A DNA stretch of 64,000 bases from Allotamlana fucoidanivorans (GTDB taxonomy: Bacteria > Bacteroidota > Bacteroidia > Flavobacteriales > Flavobacteriaceae), in NCBI RefSeq assembly GCF_006265225.1, contig NZ_VDCS01000003.1, forward strand, positions 276,152 through 340,151, written 5' to 3'. The position numbers and the translations under genes are program-made. The notes under the pieces are model-generated. The model was not told where the DNA came from and made no database searches. It worked only from the letters and a program-made list of their open reading frames with translations. Shown here piece after piece: positions 33,785-43,224 of this stretch; within the stretch, counting starts at the first letter, position 1; each line of letters begins with the position of its first letter.

Positions 33785-35014
33785 TTACTCTGGTTTATAG
33801 GTTCGAATGTATTCAAATTTAGAAGTTGAACGTGCTTCACTAATAACAGAAGGATCAGTTGTATAATCCTCAACCTGCCCTACTGTCTCTCGCCAAGGTT
33901 GTGCCGCAGCCGATATAATAAGATACATATCCTTATTTAAACCTGTGCCATTTGTATAGTTCAACGGATCTATTTCATCAGTAGGTGTTTCTCTTACTAA
34001 TTCGCCATCAACATAATATTTAAGTGTCCAAGGATCTAACCACAGTATTCCATAATTATGATAATCATCTGCCCACTGTGTTCCTTTTCCATCAGCATAA
34101 TAGGTTTCTGGCCCTTTGGGTTGATAATCTTGAAACGGATCTCTTATAAACGTATGATGACTTAAATGTAATCTTTTTGAAAAATAATCGTTGTCTTTAC
34201 TACCATAAGCTTCCAAATTATCTATTTCCTGAGTAGAGTCTTCACTTAATAGCCATACAGCCGTAGCTAACGATGATTCACTTATTTTTGCCCGCGCTTC
34301 CATATATAGCGGATATCCTACTTTGGCTTTTGATGTTACACAACCCGTATGCACATTATTACCATCAATAGTCGCTTTATACACAAGTTTACCATCTTGT
34401 ATTGAAGAATTTTCCGGAGTATAAACCGTTGATGTTGTAGCCGTACCAGACTTTTTAGGTCCTGTCCAGCCATTGAAAAACGAATCTTGCCAATCATCTG
34501 AAAATTGAGAATCAGTCTTATCACTATATTCAAACTCATTGGAAAACTCAGGTTGAATAACCCACATTTTTCCATTACCAGGATCTGGTAAAAAAGCAAC
34601 TGGGCTCGGTGCTTTATCTGTGGTAATATCTTTTTGATCTCCATAAATTGTTTCAGAATTACTAGACAAATAGGCTCTGAAATAGTATTTAGCATTACCT
34701 TTTAATTCTGAAATGGTAGTAGTAAAATCATTTGACGTTGATGAAACCACTTGTTTGTTATCATTAATTGTAGGAAGCTCTGTTTCGGCCCAAACGACAC
34801 CTTGCTCTATGCTCTGAAAATCGTCATTCCCATAGGAAATAGTTCCTCCTACTAAAACGTCTGAATAGACGGCGGTTTTCTCTGGAATTTTAGTATTAAC
34901 CATTGTTAGAATTGGGGTAACTTCAGGATCATCTTCTGTGGCGTCACTTTTACTGCATGAAGCAAAAATGATTAAACTACAACATAATGTTAGGGGCAAA
35001 TATTTATTAAGCAT
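33785..35014 (-). CDS. GH16 beta-agarase/porphyranase-type lipoprotein
   Basis: 409-residue lipoprotein (lipobox FASC, cysteine 20) with an N-terminal beta-sandwich module (about 35-135) and a C-terminal GH16 jelly roll (about 150-409). The catalytic signature EIDNLEAYG gives nucleophile Glu263, Asp265 and acid/base Glu268, with the bulge typical of agar- and porphyran-active enzymes. It would cleave beta-1,4 bonds in red-algal galactans at the cell surface. The next gene upstream is a GH50 agarase on the same strand. Substrate choice among agarose, porphyran and carrageenan-like polymers is not decidable from motifs alone. Confidence 0.82.
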   Translation of the reverse strand: MLNKYLPLTLCCSLIIFASCSKSDATEDDPEVTPILTMVNTKIPEKTAVYSDVLVGGTISYGNDDFQSIEQGVVWAETELPTINDNKQVVSSTSNDFTTTISELKGNAKYYFRAYLSSNSETIYGDQKDITTDKAPSPVAFLPDPGNGKMWVIQPEFSNEFEYSDKTDSQFSDDWQDSFFNGWTGPKKSGTATTSTVYTPENSSIQDGKLVYKATIDGNNVHTGCVTSKAKVGYPLYMEARAKISESSLATAVWLLSEDSTQEIDNLEAYGSKDNDYFSKRLHLSHHTFIRDPFQDYQPKGPETYYADGKGTQWADDYHNYGILWLDPWTLKYYVDGELVRETPTDEIDPLNYTNGTGLNKDMYLIISAAAQPWRETVGQVEDYTTDPSVISEARSTSKFEYIRTYKPE

Positions 35015-35052
35015 AATATATTGAAAAATTATTTTAGTAAAAATACCAACTC

Positions 35053-35073
35053 AGCTTCAATTACAAGGAAGCT
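35053..35073. repeat. Inverted repeat upstream of the GH16 gene
   Basis: AGCTTC, nine bases, GAAGCT. It lies 39 bases upstream of the GH16 start in the 132-base gap after the GH50 gene. Either an operator or a weak hairpin; no U-tract. Confidence 0.35.
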
Positions 35074-35113
35074 AACACTGGAAAAAAACTAAACTTTCAA
35101 TAAATTATCCCAA

Positions 35114-35137
35114 TTACCGATGTCTATTTTTACCGAT
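35114..35137. repeat. Tandem TTACCGAT direct repeat upstream of the GH16 gene
   Basis: TTACCGAT occurs at 35114-35121 and 35130-35137, 16 bases start to start, about one and a half helical turns. Direct repeats of this kind are used by several Bacteroidota polysaccharide regulators. Whether it is a binding site is unknown. Confidence 0.35.
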
Positions 35138-35146
35138 TGAACGAAA

Positions 35147-37249
35147 TTAATGACTCATTCTATAAGAGTACATGCCATAGGTTGTTTCTCTAATTTTTTC
35201 AACCAACGCTTCGTAAGGATTATCACAAACATCAACAAGCCCAATATTATAATTTTCACCATCAAACCTTCCAGTGAGCGGTTCATCGATATACTGAAAC
35301 CAATGCGCACCAATAACTGAAGGGTTTCTTAATGCACCTTGAATGTAGCTTTGATACTTTTCACCTCTATCCTCCTGACTTTCTGCTTTCTTAACACCTG
35401 CATGAAACATACCTCTATCAACAGCTCCAAAATGAAATTCACCAATTAAAATGGGTTTATCTACACCTTTTGGCAGACCGATATTTTCTACGCTATACTC
35501 ATATTTATTGAAGCTCATAATATCCATATACTTGCTTGCTGCCGTTAACACCACATCATTATTAGCCCAAGCAAAACGACAACCTAAATAATTTTGTTTA
35601 GGTGCAATTATCTGCAATTCTTCCTTTATGGTCTTAAAATACGTTTCAGCAATTTTTCTATAAAAATCGACTAAATCTGGCATAGCTTTATTCATATCTG
35701 GTGTTTCAGTTGATTTAAGCAAAGCTTCCCAGGATTGATGTGACGTTCCCCAAGATTGATTCAAAGCTTGTATAGTGGTATACTTATCTGTTAAATCTTG
35801 AACGAAAACATGTTTTGCAATTTGTGTTTCAGGGCTCCTCAACACACCAATGGACAATGATCCCAAATCACCCCAAGACAATTCATTATCCACAAAGTAG
35901 CCGATGCACCAAGCATCATAAGCGCCTTCTTTTTGAGATGCCATTGATGCCTTAACAGCCTTTTCAAATTTTGGATCAAACACATCATGAAACCTTCCCC
36001 AAAATCCTTCAGATCCTTGAATTTTTGGTGTATTCCTAATCCAAATAGATCCCACATATGCCGTTTTTTGTTGTCTGGTTGTCCAAATATCAGAAACAAA
36101 TCCAATCGTATTTAATCCCCAGCTCTTAAACCTTAAATGTGCTAAATCTGAAAACTTATACTGCCAATCATAGTCAAACTTTTTAAACAAATTACTCTGA
36201 TAAAAATTAAAAGATGTATATGAATCTATTTTACTGTAAAACCCATGAGAAGCTCTTCCGCCTTCACCATAAAACTTAGCATACTCGCCCTCTGCTTTTG
36301 GTAATGTCTCAAAATAATGTTCTCTTCCTGAAGTCCCTGTATGTGCACTATTTGGAGAAACACAATTCACCCCAGCCGTCCAAAACAAATACCCTTCCGG
36401 ATCAACCAGCCACCATTTACCTTTGTACTTCTCTGTTCTAAAAAAGCCTGTGGCTTCTAATTTAGGACCACCTGTCCAGCCTCCATAAGTTCCTCTTTCC
36501 TCTGGCCCACTCTTTTCCAAGAGCTTTTCTAAATTAACTTCTGCCACTTGTTTTAATTCTTCTTCAGCATGTATTTTTCCCTTCCAATCGTTGTGTTTAT
36601 ATTGGCCAAACTTGTCTACAAATGGAAAAAAACCTGAAGTATCTCGTACTTCTAATTTGCCTTCGGCTCGAATATTATCAATAGTAAATGTATTATTTGA
36701 TGAGGCATAACGTGAACAAAAGCTTATTTCTTTAATAGCATCAATATCTGTTTTCAATGAACCAGGTATACCCCGCATGCCTTCAACTTTCAATTGAGGC
36801 GAAAACACCCATGGTGTCCAGGCTAAATCAACTGTTATTGCCTTTTTCTCACCCGGATTTAAATCTACGTAATCTGAACAATACCATTTAATTAAACCAT
36901 CTGGATCATCGCCTACAAACATTTCAACTTGCATGTAAGAATCACCAATATTAGCAACATCAGCTTTTACTTGATGGTATCCTTTTAAATCCCAATTTAC
37001 ATTATCTGGTTGTTTTAAAACAATAGTAGGTTTCGACACCTGATGCCCTGTTTTTACCTGTAACAATTTAGTTGTCCCAGACTCAATTACTTTGTATGAC
37101 GCGTCTACAACTCCTTCTACTTTTAACTGATTCTCTTGTTCAAAATCAAAAAGCACATACTCTTTCGTTTCATCTATTTGCTTCTTACAAGAAAGAAAAA
37201 CTGAAAAAGAAAATAATAACAAAAAAATACGGTGGTGTATGCTATTCAT
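35147..37249 (-). CDS. GH50 beta-agarase lipoprotein
   Basis: 700-residue lipoprotein (lipobox FLSC, cysteine 21). Residues about 30-200 form a carbohydrate-binding-like beta-sandwich and about 250-690 a GH50 TIM barrel. The two catalytic acids are seen in FVDNELSWGD (Glu456) and LIGEFHFGA (Glu604), matching the GH50 arrangement. It would release short oligosaccharides, such as neoagarobiose, from agar chains, complementing the endo-acting GH16 enzyme downstream. An inverted repeat (37307-37332) sits in its promoter region. There is no susC/susD pair nearby. Confidence 0.87.
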   Translation of the reverse strand: MNSIHHRIFLLLFSFSVFLSCKKQIDETKEYVLFDFEQENQLKVEGVVDASYKVIESGTTKLLQVKTGHQVSKPTIVLKQPDNVNWDLKGYHQVKADVANIGDSYMQVEMFVGDDPDGLIKWYCSDYVDLNPGEKKAITVDLAWTPWVFSPQLKVEGMRGIPGSLKTDIDAIKEISFCSRYASSNNTFTIDNIRAEGKLEVRDTSGFFPFVDKFGQYKHNDWKGKIHAEEELKQVAEVNLEKLLEKSGPEERGTYGGWTGGPKLEATGFFRTEKYKGKWWLVDPEGYLFWTAGVNCVSPNSAHTGTSGREHYFETLPKAEGEYAKFYGEGGRASHGFYSKIDSYTSFNFYQSNLFKKFDYDWQYKFSDLAHLRFKSWGLNTIGFVSDIWTTRQQKTAYVGSIWIRNTPKIQGSEGFWGRFHDVFDPKFEKAVKASMASQKEGAYDAWCIGYFVDNELSWGDLGSLSIGVLRSPETQIAKHVFVQDLTDKYTTIQALNQSWGTSHQSWEALLKSTETPDMNKAMPDLVDFYRKIAETYFKTIKEELQIIAPKQNYLGCRFAWANNDVVLTAASKYMDIMSFNKYEYSVENIGLPKGVDKPILIGEFHFGAVDRGMFHAGVKKAESQEDRGEKYQSYIQGALRNPSVIGAHWFQYIDEPLTGRFDGENYNIGLVDVCDNPYEALVEKIRETTYGMYSYRMSH

Positions 37250-37306
37250 TTTGAGTCTAATTTAGTTGATGCATAAATATAATCTTCAAAAAAATAAAAA
37301 CAGATT

Positions 37307-37332
37307 CTTGTACTTTACAAAAACTGTACAAG
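37307..37332. promoter_or_regulatory. Inverted repeat in the GH50 promoter region (candidate operator)
   Basis: CTTGTAC, 12 bases, GTACAAG: perfect 7-base arms, centred about 70 bases upstream of the GH50 start codon. The spacing places the arms on the same face of the helix, as for a dimeric regulator. Confidence 0.45.
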
Positions 37333-37400
37333 CGCTACAACCAAACACTTAATCAAATGAATACAGTGTGATTTACAAAAAAAGTTGGGTTTTTAAACTA

Positions 37401-38309
37401 TTAAAGATTGCTTAACCAAACGTGTAATCTATCAGTCCAGGTCTCTAAATACGCATTCCCCACAGCTAAACCATATCCGTGGCCACCAAAAGGATACACA
37501 TGTAATTCAGCCTTAACACCATGATTATTTAAAACCTTATATAATTGCAGACTATTCTCTACCGGCACTGCTTTATCATCACCAGAATGTACTATAAATG
37601 TTGGAGGTGAATTTTCAGTAACATGAAGTTCATTTGAGTACTGGTGTTTCAGATTTTCATCGGCATCTTTTCCCAACAAATTGTTGCGAGATCCTTTATG
37701 GGTGTAATCATGTTTCAAGGTAACTACGGGATATATCAATATAGAAAAATCTGGTCTGGCTGAAATGGTATCTAAGGGTTGTTCTTCAAACTCATTTTGT
37801 TTGTTAAACTGTGTACTTAATGTGCCCGCCAAATGACCTCCAGCAGAAAATCCCATAATACCAATTTGATCTGGTTTTATATTAAACTCAGCAGCGTGAT
37901 ATCTCACCCATCTCATAGCACGTTGCGCATCCTGCAAAGGCGCTTTATGCGGTACTTTTAATGATTTGGAAAGTGGTAACCTGCTTTTTAAAACAAATGC
38001 TGCAATACCTTTACTATTAAACCATTTGGCAACATCTGTCCCTTCCCAATCATATGATAAACTGCGATACCCGCCGCCAGGACAGATTATTACACCCTGT
38101 CCTGTGGCACTTTTTTTGGCTGGCAGAAAAATTTGTAATGTTGGTGTTTTTACAAGTGTGATTCTTGTAATGTCTGTTTTTTCAACCACCTCCTCTTGTT
38201 CTGTTTCTTGGCTATTGGGTATGTTACTATCCCAAATTTCTATCGTTTTAACCTGTGCATGCCCCATATTAAGTCCAATAAAACAAAACCATAAAAAAAA
38301 TAGTCTCAT
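37401..38309 (-). CDS. Secreted alpha/beta hydrolase (carbohydrate esterase-like)
   Basis: 302 residues with a signal peptide cleaved near GHAQ. The hydrolase core has an oxyanion-type CPGGGY near residue 75, the nucleophile elbow GFSAGGH (Ser155), an aspartate in HSGDDKAVP and a histidine in FGGHGYGL. This is the pattern of acetylxylan-esterase-like and BD-FAE esterases. It lies 14 bases after argH and 151 bases before GH50 on the same strand, so it may be read through from the arg operon or serve the agarase cassette. Removal of acetyl or other ester groups from galactans is inference. Confidence 0.78.
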   Translation of the reverse strand: MRLFFLWFCFIGLNMGHAQVKTIEIWDSNIPNSQETEQEEVVEKTDITRITLVKTPTLQIFLPAKKSATGQGVIICPGGGYRSLSYDWEGTDVAKWFNSKGIAAFVLKSRLPLSKSLKVPHKAPLQDAQRAMRWVRYHAAEFNIKPDQIGIMGFSAGGHLAGTLSTQFNKQNEFEEQPLDTISARPDFSILIYPVVTLKHDYTHKGSRNNLLGKDADENLKHQYSNELHVTENSPPTFIVHSGDDKAVPVENSLQLYKVLNNHGVKAELHVYPFGGHGYGLAVGNAYLETWTDRLHVWLSNL

Positions 38310-38323
38310 ATCCTTACTACTCT

Positions 38324-39598
38324 CTATTTAGGAAATTTATCGCGTATTTTATCCAAACTCAAATTATGAATGCTTCCTGTATGGGTGTGTTTTTTTGAGG
38401 TATCAGGTACATAGGTGCCATTTTGAACTTGTCCGCCAATTTTCTGATAAGCTTCTCTGAAACTTTGCCCCTCTACAACCAAGGTGTTAATATTATCAAC
38501 CGTGAACAAGTATTTGTACTTATCATCATTGATATTAACATCTTTAATTATTATTTGTTGAATCGAGTAATTGAAAATATCAAGAATATCCTTTATTTCC
38601 TCAAACGCTGCAATCATATTCTCTTTTAGCAACTGAAAATCTCTGTGATAACCACTCGGTAAATTATTAGTTATTAAAAGCATCTCCCCTTGAAGCGCTT
38701 GAATTTTATTACATTTTCCTCTAATTAATTCAAATACATCTGGGTTCTTTTTATGCGGCATAATACTGCTTCCTGTGGTGAGCTCATCTGGGAAGGATAT
38801 AAAATCAAAATTCTGACTCATATACAAGCAAGTATCCATAGCAAAACGAGCTAAGGTATTGCTTAAACTACCCAAAGCAGCAGCAATAGTCCGTTCATTT
38901 TTTCCGCGTCCCAGCTGTGCCGCAACGACGTTGTATTTTAATGTAGCAAAGTTCATTTCTTCAGTAGTAAATTCTCTATCAATAGGAAAAGAACTACCAT
39001 ATCCTGCAGCTGATCCCAAGGGATTTTGATCTACCGTTTTTAAGGCTGCATTTAATAGAAAAACGTCATCTATCATCAATTCTGCATAGGCAGAAAACCA
39101 CAATCCAAATGATGAAGGCATAGCCACTTGCAAATGTGTATAGCCTGGCAATACTTTATCTTTGTATTGCTCAGCCAAATGCAACAGTGTATCAAACAAG
39201 GTCTTTGTTTTGCTTTGAATTAGCTTTAAATTCTCTTTATAATACAGGTGACAAGCCACCAAAACTTGATCATTTCGTGAACGTGCTGTATGAATTTTTT
39301 TTCCTACCTCGCCCAATGTCGCTGTTAATTCATACTCTATTTTAGAATGAACATCTTCAAACTGCGCATCGATAACAAATTCACCTGCTTCAATTTCATT
39401 TTCTAAAACTTGTAACCCTCCTAAAAGTTGTTCTAATTCTATGGTGGTTAAAATGCCAATTTTATGCAACATTTTAGCATGTGCTTTTGATGCTATAACA
39501 TCATATTTTGCAATATGAATATCTATTTCTCTATCGTTTCCAACTGTAAATTGTTCTATTTTTTTATCGATAGATATGCCTTTATCCCAGAGTTTCAT
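38324..39598 (-). CDS. argH: Argininosuccinate lyase
   Basis: Last step of arginine synthesis: splits argininosuccinate to arginine and fumarate. The 424-residue protein has the fumarase/aspartase signature GSSIMPHKKNPD, the HSKIEYELT and HTARSRNDQV segments and PLGSAAGYG. It is slightly shorter than the usual 460, losing part of the C-terminal end. It is the final biosynthetic gene of the arginine/proline operon, 33 bases after the deacetylase gene. Confidence 0.95.
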   Translation of the reverse strand: MKLWDKGISIDKKIEQFTVGNDREIDIHIAKYDVIASKAHAKMLHKIGILTTIELEQLLGGLQVLENEIEAGEFVIDAQFEDVHSKIEYELTATLGEVGKKIHTARSRNDQVLVACHLYYKENLKLIQSKTKTLFDTLLHLAEQYKDKVLPGYTHLQVAMPSSFGLWFSAYAELMIDDVFLLNAALKTVDQNPLGSAAGYGSSFPIDREFTTEEMNFATLKYNVVAAQLGRGKNERTIAAALGSLSNTLARFAMDTCLYMSQNFDFISFPDELTTGSSIMPHKKNPDVFELIRGKCNKIQALQGEMLLITNNLPSGYHRDFQLLKENMIAAFEEIKDILDIFNYSIQQIIIKDVNINDDKYKYLFTVDNINTLVVEGQSFREAYQKIGGQVQNGTYVPDTSKKHTHTGSIHNLSLDKIRDKFPK

Positions 39599-39631
39599 TA
39601 TTTTCTATTTATTTGTTTATATGCTGATGTG

Positions 39632-40696
39632 TTAAACAATAACGCGATTCAACAATTCCACATAAATCTTTATACCTTCTTCTATTTCCTTTATAAAAAT
39701 AAATTCGTTTGCCGAATGTGACCGTGTACTATCACCTGGTCCTAATTTTAATGACGGACAGAATAAAACGGCCTGATCTGATAGTGTTGGTGACCCATAA
39801 GTGGTTCGCCCCATATCAACACCCGCTTTCACCAAATCATGATTCATTGGAATACTGGATGAATTAAGCCTTAAACTTCGTGGGGTGATTTTTGTTACAG
39901 GTGCTTGTGCTTGTAAAATTTGCGCTATTTCAGCATTACTATAAGCATCGTTTACACGGACATCAATAACTAAATCTACATGACCCGGAACTACATTATG
40001 CTGCGACCCTGCATTTATTTGGGTTACCGTAAGTTTCACGTCACCTAAGGCCTCAGAGCCTCTTTCAAATTTAAAATCTTGAAACCATTTAAGTGCTTCT
40101 ATACTGTTATAAATAGCATTATTATCATTGGGGTGTGCAGCATGACTGGGTGTTCCCTCAATCACAGCATCAAAAACAACAAGACCTTTTTCAGCTACTG
40201 CCAAATTCATAAGCGTGGGTTCTCCCACAATGGCTACATCTACTTTTGGAATAATGGAAAGCATACTATTCAATCCATTTGGGCCACTACTTTCTTCTTC
40301 CGCCGAAGCAACAATAACTAAATTGTATTTTAAATTTTTATAATTATAGAAATACGTAAAAGTGGCTATTAAAGCCACCAAACATCCTCCTGCATCATTA
40401 CTTCCTAAACCATATAGTTTTCCCTCGTCAACAATAGCCTTAAAAGGATCATTGGTATAGGCCGAATTTGGCTTAACCGTATCGTGGTGCGAATTTAGCA
40501 ATAGTGTAGGTTTGCTGTTATCAAAGTACTTATTAACCGCCCATACATTGTTTTTTGTTCTCTTATAATCTATGGCATAGCGTTTAAACCAAGCTTCTAT
40601 ATGTGATGCCGTAATATCTTCTTCTGATGAAAAAGACTGCGTTTCTATTAATTGTTTTAAAAGCGTTATAGCTTCTTGTGTTAACTGTTCTATCAT
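39632..40696 (-). CDS. M20 peptidase-family N-acyl-citrulline/ornithine deacylase (ArgE role)
   Basis: Removes the acyl group from N-acylcitrulline (or N-acylornithine). The 354-residue M20 zinc hydrolase has the metal and catalytic segments LLNSHHDTVKP, GLGSNDAGG and SAEEESSGPNG, and the dimerisation (lid) domain from about 170 to 275. Placement after the carbamoyltransferase and kinase genes, with its start overlapping argB by four bases, fits the Bacteroidota route in which the carbamoyl group is added before deacylation. Whether the acyl group is acetyl or succinyl is not clear. Confidence 0.88.
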   Translation of the reverse strand: MIEQLTQEAITLLKQLIETQSFSSEEDITASHIEAWFKRYAIDYKRTKNNVWAVNKYFDNSKPTLLLNSHHDTVKPNSAYTNDPFKAIVDEGKLYGLGSNDAGGCLVALIATFTYFYNYKNLKYNLVIVASAEEESSGPNGLNSMLSIIPKVDVAIVGEPTLMNLAVAEKGLVVFDAVIEGTPSHAAHPNDNNAIYNSIEALKWFQDFKFERGSEALGDVKLTVTQINAGSQHNVVPGHVDLVIDVRVNDAYSNAEIAQILQAQAPVTKITPRSLRLNSSSIPMNHDLVKAGVDMGRTTYGSPTLSDQAVLFCPSLKLGPGDSTRSHSANEFIFIKEIEEGIKIYVELLNRVIV

Positions 40697-41472
40697 AAAA
40701 ACAAGGTTGTAAACTTTTGTTCTTTATTACTTATTACAGTTGGGTTGCCTATAAATACTCTAGACACACCTTGCTCAATAGCATGGTAGCAATTTTCTAA
40801 CTTGGGCAACATACCATCATGAAAAACGCCATCGTGTTTTAACACTTGATAGGTACCTGAATCCATGTAATCAATAACCGAATTATCATCATCAACAGAC
40901 ATAAGCACGCCGTTTTTCTCAAAACAATAGTACAACTCAACCGTGTATAATTTTGATAAACCTATGGCTAATTCTGAAGCTATGGTATCAGCATTGGTGT
41001 TAAATAATTGACCGTTTTTATCATGGGTAATGGCACAAAATACTGGTGTAAAATTAGCTTTAATCAGTTTATTTATGCTTTTATAATTTACTTTTTTAAC
41101 ATCACCCACAAATCCATAATCAATAGCTTTTACTGGACGTTTTACAGATAAAATACTATTAATATCGGCACCTGTTAATCCAATAGCATCAACATGTAAC
41201 GCTTGAAGTTTTGCAACAATATTTTTATTTACCAAGCCACCATAAACCATAGTGATAACCTCTAACGTATCTGCATCTGTAATACGGCGCCCATCTATCA
41301 TTTTAGACTCTACACCTAACCTTGACGCTATGTGCGTAGCGCGTTTACCACCTCCATGTACTAAAACTTTATGTCCTTCTAACTTAGAAAAATGTTTTAG
41401 AAATGCATTTAAAGCCTCTTGATCTTCTATAACATTTCCTCCTATTTTTACTATTGATAATTTTTCTTTCAT
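40693..41472 (-). CDS. argB: N-acetylglutamate kinase family
   Basis: Phosphorylates N-acylglutamate, the second step of the pathway. The 259-residue amino-acid kinase has VKIGGNVIED near residue 8, HGGGKRAT near 40, a RRITDAD segment and a long C-terminal nucleotide-binding lobe. No N-terminal arginine-sensing helix is present. Its end overlaps the following deacylase gene by four bases, and it lies 41 bases after the carbamoyltransferase gene. Confidence 0.93.
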   Translation of the reverse strand: MKEKLSIVKIGGNVIEDQEALNAFLKHFSKLEGHKVLVHGGGKRATHIASRLGVESKMIDGRRITDADTLEVITMVYGGLVNKNIVAKLQALHVDAIGLTGADINSILSVKRPVKAIDYGFVGDVKKVNYKSINKLIKANFTPVFCAITHDKNGQLFNTNADTIASELAIGLSKLYTVELYYCFEKNGVLMSVDDDNSVIDYMDSGTYQVLKHDGVFHDGMLPKLENCYHAIEQGVSRVFIGNPTVISNKEQKFTTLFL

Positions 41473-41513
41473 ATTCTTTATTTTAGATTTTAAACACGTT
41501 TAAGCCTGAAACG

Positions 41514-42452
41514 TTATTGCAAATCTTCTAATATTTTTTTTAACACCAACTGCGCGGCATAGGTTCTGTTATTTGCCTGCTGAATTACAAGAGACGCATC
41601 ACTATCTAACACCGCATCTTCAACAACCACATTTCTTCTTACAGGCAAACAATGCATAAACTTGGCATGACCCAATTTCTCGTTTGTAATCATCCAATTA
41701 GGGTCTGTGTTTTTTATTTGACCATAATCTTCATAAGAGCTCCAGTTTTTGGTATAAACAAAATCTGCTCCTATAAATGCTTCTGCTTGATTATGATATA
41801 TAGGCGTGTCTTTAGTTATTTCAGGATTTAAATTATACCCCTCTGGATTGGCGATTACAAATTCAACATCCATTTTTTGCATGGCTTCTACAAAACTATT
41901 TCCAACGGCATGTGGCAAAGCTTTCACATGTGGTGCCCAACTTAATACCACTTTAGGTCTTGGTTTTGTTGTATACTCCGAAATGGTTAAGGCATCTGTT
42001 AAACCTTGTAAAGGATGTCCTGTGGCACTTTCCATATTTACAATGGGTACCGAAGCGTATTTAGCAAAGGCATTTAATACCTGCTCACTCTCATCTTTCG
42101 CCTTATCGGTTAAAGTTGGAAATGCTCTAACCGCAATGATATCACAATACTGAGATACCACAGCCGCCGCTTCTTTAATATGCTCGGCGGTGTTTCCATT
42201 CATCACTGTACCATCACCAAATTCAATACCCCAAGCATCACCAGAAACATTCATAACAATCGGGTTCATTCCTAAATTTAAAGCGGCTTTTTGAGTACTT
42301 AATCGCGTTCGTAAACTTGAATTAAAAAAAAGCAAGCCTAAGGTTTTGTGTTTACCTAATTCAACATCACCCAACGGATTTGATTTAATGGCTTTAGCCG
42401 CCTCAATCCATGCATTAATATCATCTATATCTTGAATAGAAATGTAATTCAT
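41514..42452 (-). CDS. argF': N-acylornithine carbamoyltransferase (acetyl- or succinyl-)
   Basis: Carbamoylates N-acylornithine to N-acylcitrulline. The 312-residue protein has the carbamoyl-phosphate motif FNSSLRTRLS (Arg48, Arg50) and the ending FMHCLPVRRN. Ala89 in NGNTAEH aligns, from memory, with the residue that separates the acetyl (Glu92 in Xanthomonas) and succinyl (Pro90 in Bacteroides) enzymes, so neither specificity can be assigned. The lack of the ordinary ornithine carbamoyltransferase proline-rich signature supports the N-acyl form. It starts 5 bases after the proB stop. Confidence 0.87.
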   Translation of the reverse strand: MNYISIQDIDDINAWIEAAKAIKSNPLGDVELGKHKTLGLLFFNSSLRTRLSTQKAALNLGMNPIVMNVSGDAWGIEFGDGTVMNGNTAEHIKEAAAVVSQYCDIIAVRAFPTLTDKAKDESEQVLNAFAKYASVPIVNMESATGHPLQGLTDALTISEYTTKPRPKVVLSWAPHVKALPHAVGNSFVEAMQKMDVEFVIANPEGYNLNPEITKDTPIYHNQAEAFIGADFVYTKNWSSYEDYGQIKNTDPNWMITNEKLGHAKFMHCLPVRRNVVVEDAVLDSDASLVIQQANNRTYAAQLVLKKILEDLQ

Positions 42453-42457
42453 CTTAA

Positions 42458-43222
42458 TTATTTTATTTTGGTAAACAGTACTTTATTTTGCATTGCATTT
42501 ACTATAAAGTTATCTTCTAAACCGTTTACAATCCATGTTTCTATGTTTGCTTTTTTAGCTAAGGAAGCGGCTTCTATTTTAGAAGCCATACCACCACTTC
42601 CATGCGAGGATTTTGAACTCACTACTTGTGCTCTTAACTTCTCAAAATTTAAAACCTCTTCAATGGTTTCTGGCGCTTCGTCATTTATAGAAGCTTTGGT
42701 ATAAATACCATGCGTGTTGGTTGCAATAATGAATAAATCAACCCCAAGTAATGACGCTGTTAATGCCGCTAATTTGTCGTTATCACCAAACTTAATCTCA
42801 TCAGTGGCTACTGTATCATTTTCATTTATAATTGGCACATAGTTATTATTCATTAATACTTTTATGGTATTCATGATATTGGTTCTACTATCTTCCTTTT
42901 CAAAATCTGAATAGGACAATAAACACTGTGAACTTAGTAAACCGTACTCTCTAAAGATTTCCTGATAAATTCTAATAAGATGTGGCTGACCAATTGATGC
43001 CAAAGCCTGCTTTACAAAAACTTCTTCTTGTTTACTCTCTAGCTTTACAAATTGCTTAGCCACTGCAATAGCTCCTGAACTTACAATAACAAACTCACAG
43101 GAATCTTGAAGCTTAGCTATTTGATTTGCAACATCTTCAATTTTTCCTCTTGAAATATTATTGGTCTCTTTGGTTAGCGTATTTGAACCAATCTTTAATA
43201 GTATGCGCTTCTTTTTTTGCAT
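42458..43222 (-). CDS. proB: Glutamate 5-kinase, short form
   Basis: Phosphorylates glutamate, the first step to proline. I start at the ATG at 43222, two bases after the proA stop codon, giving 254 residues beginning MQKKKRILLKIGSNTLTKE. An in-frame ATG at 43258 would add twelve residues with no family support and overlap proA. The kinase fold is complete (IVSSGAIAVAK, INENDTVATDE, GSGGMASKIEAA). The C-terminal PUA domain of E. coli ProB is absent, usual for this group and relevant to proline feedback. Confidence 0.9.
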   Translation of the reverse strand: MQKKKRILLKIGSNTLTKETNNISRGKIEDVANQIAKLQDSCEFVIVSSGAIAVAKQFVKLESKQEEVFVKQALASIGQPHLIRIYQEIFREYGLLSSQCLLSYSDFEKEDSRTNIMNTIKVLMNNNYVPIINENDTVATDEIKFGDNDKLAALTASLLGVDLFIIATNTHGIYTKASINDEAPETIEEVLNFEKLRAQVVSSKSSHGSGGMASKIEAASLAKKANIETWIVNGLEDNFIVNAMQNKVLFTKIK

Positions 43223-43224
43223 GT

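Noticed and set aside
33785..38309. A complete polysaccharide utilisation locus
   Set aside because: No SusC/SusD, sulfatase, GH117 or hybrid two-component regulator is present.
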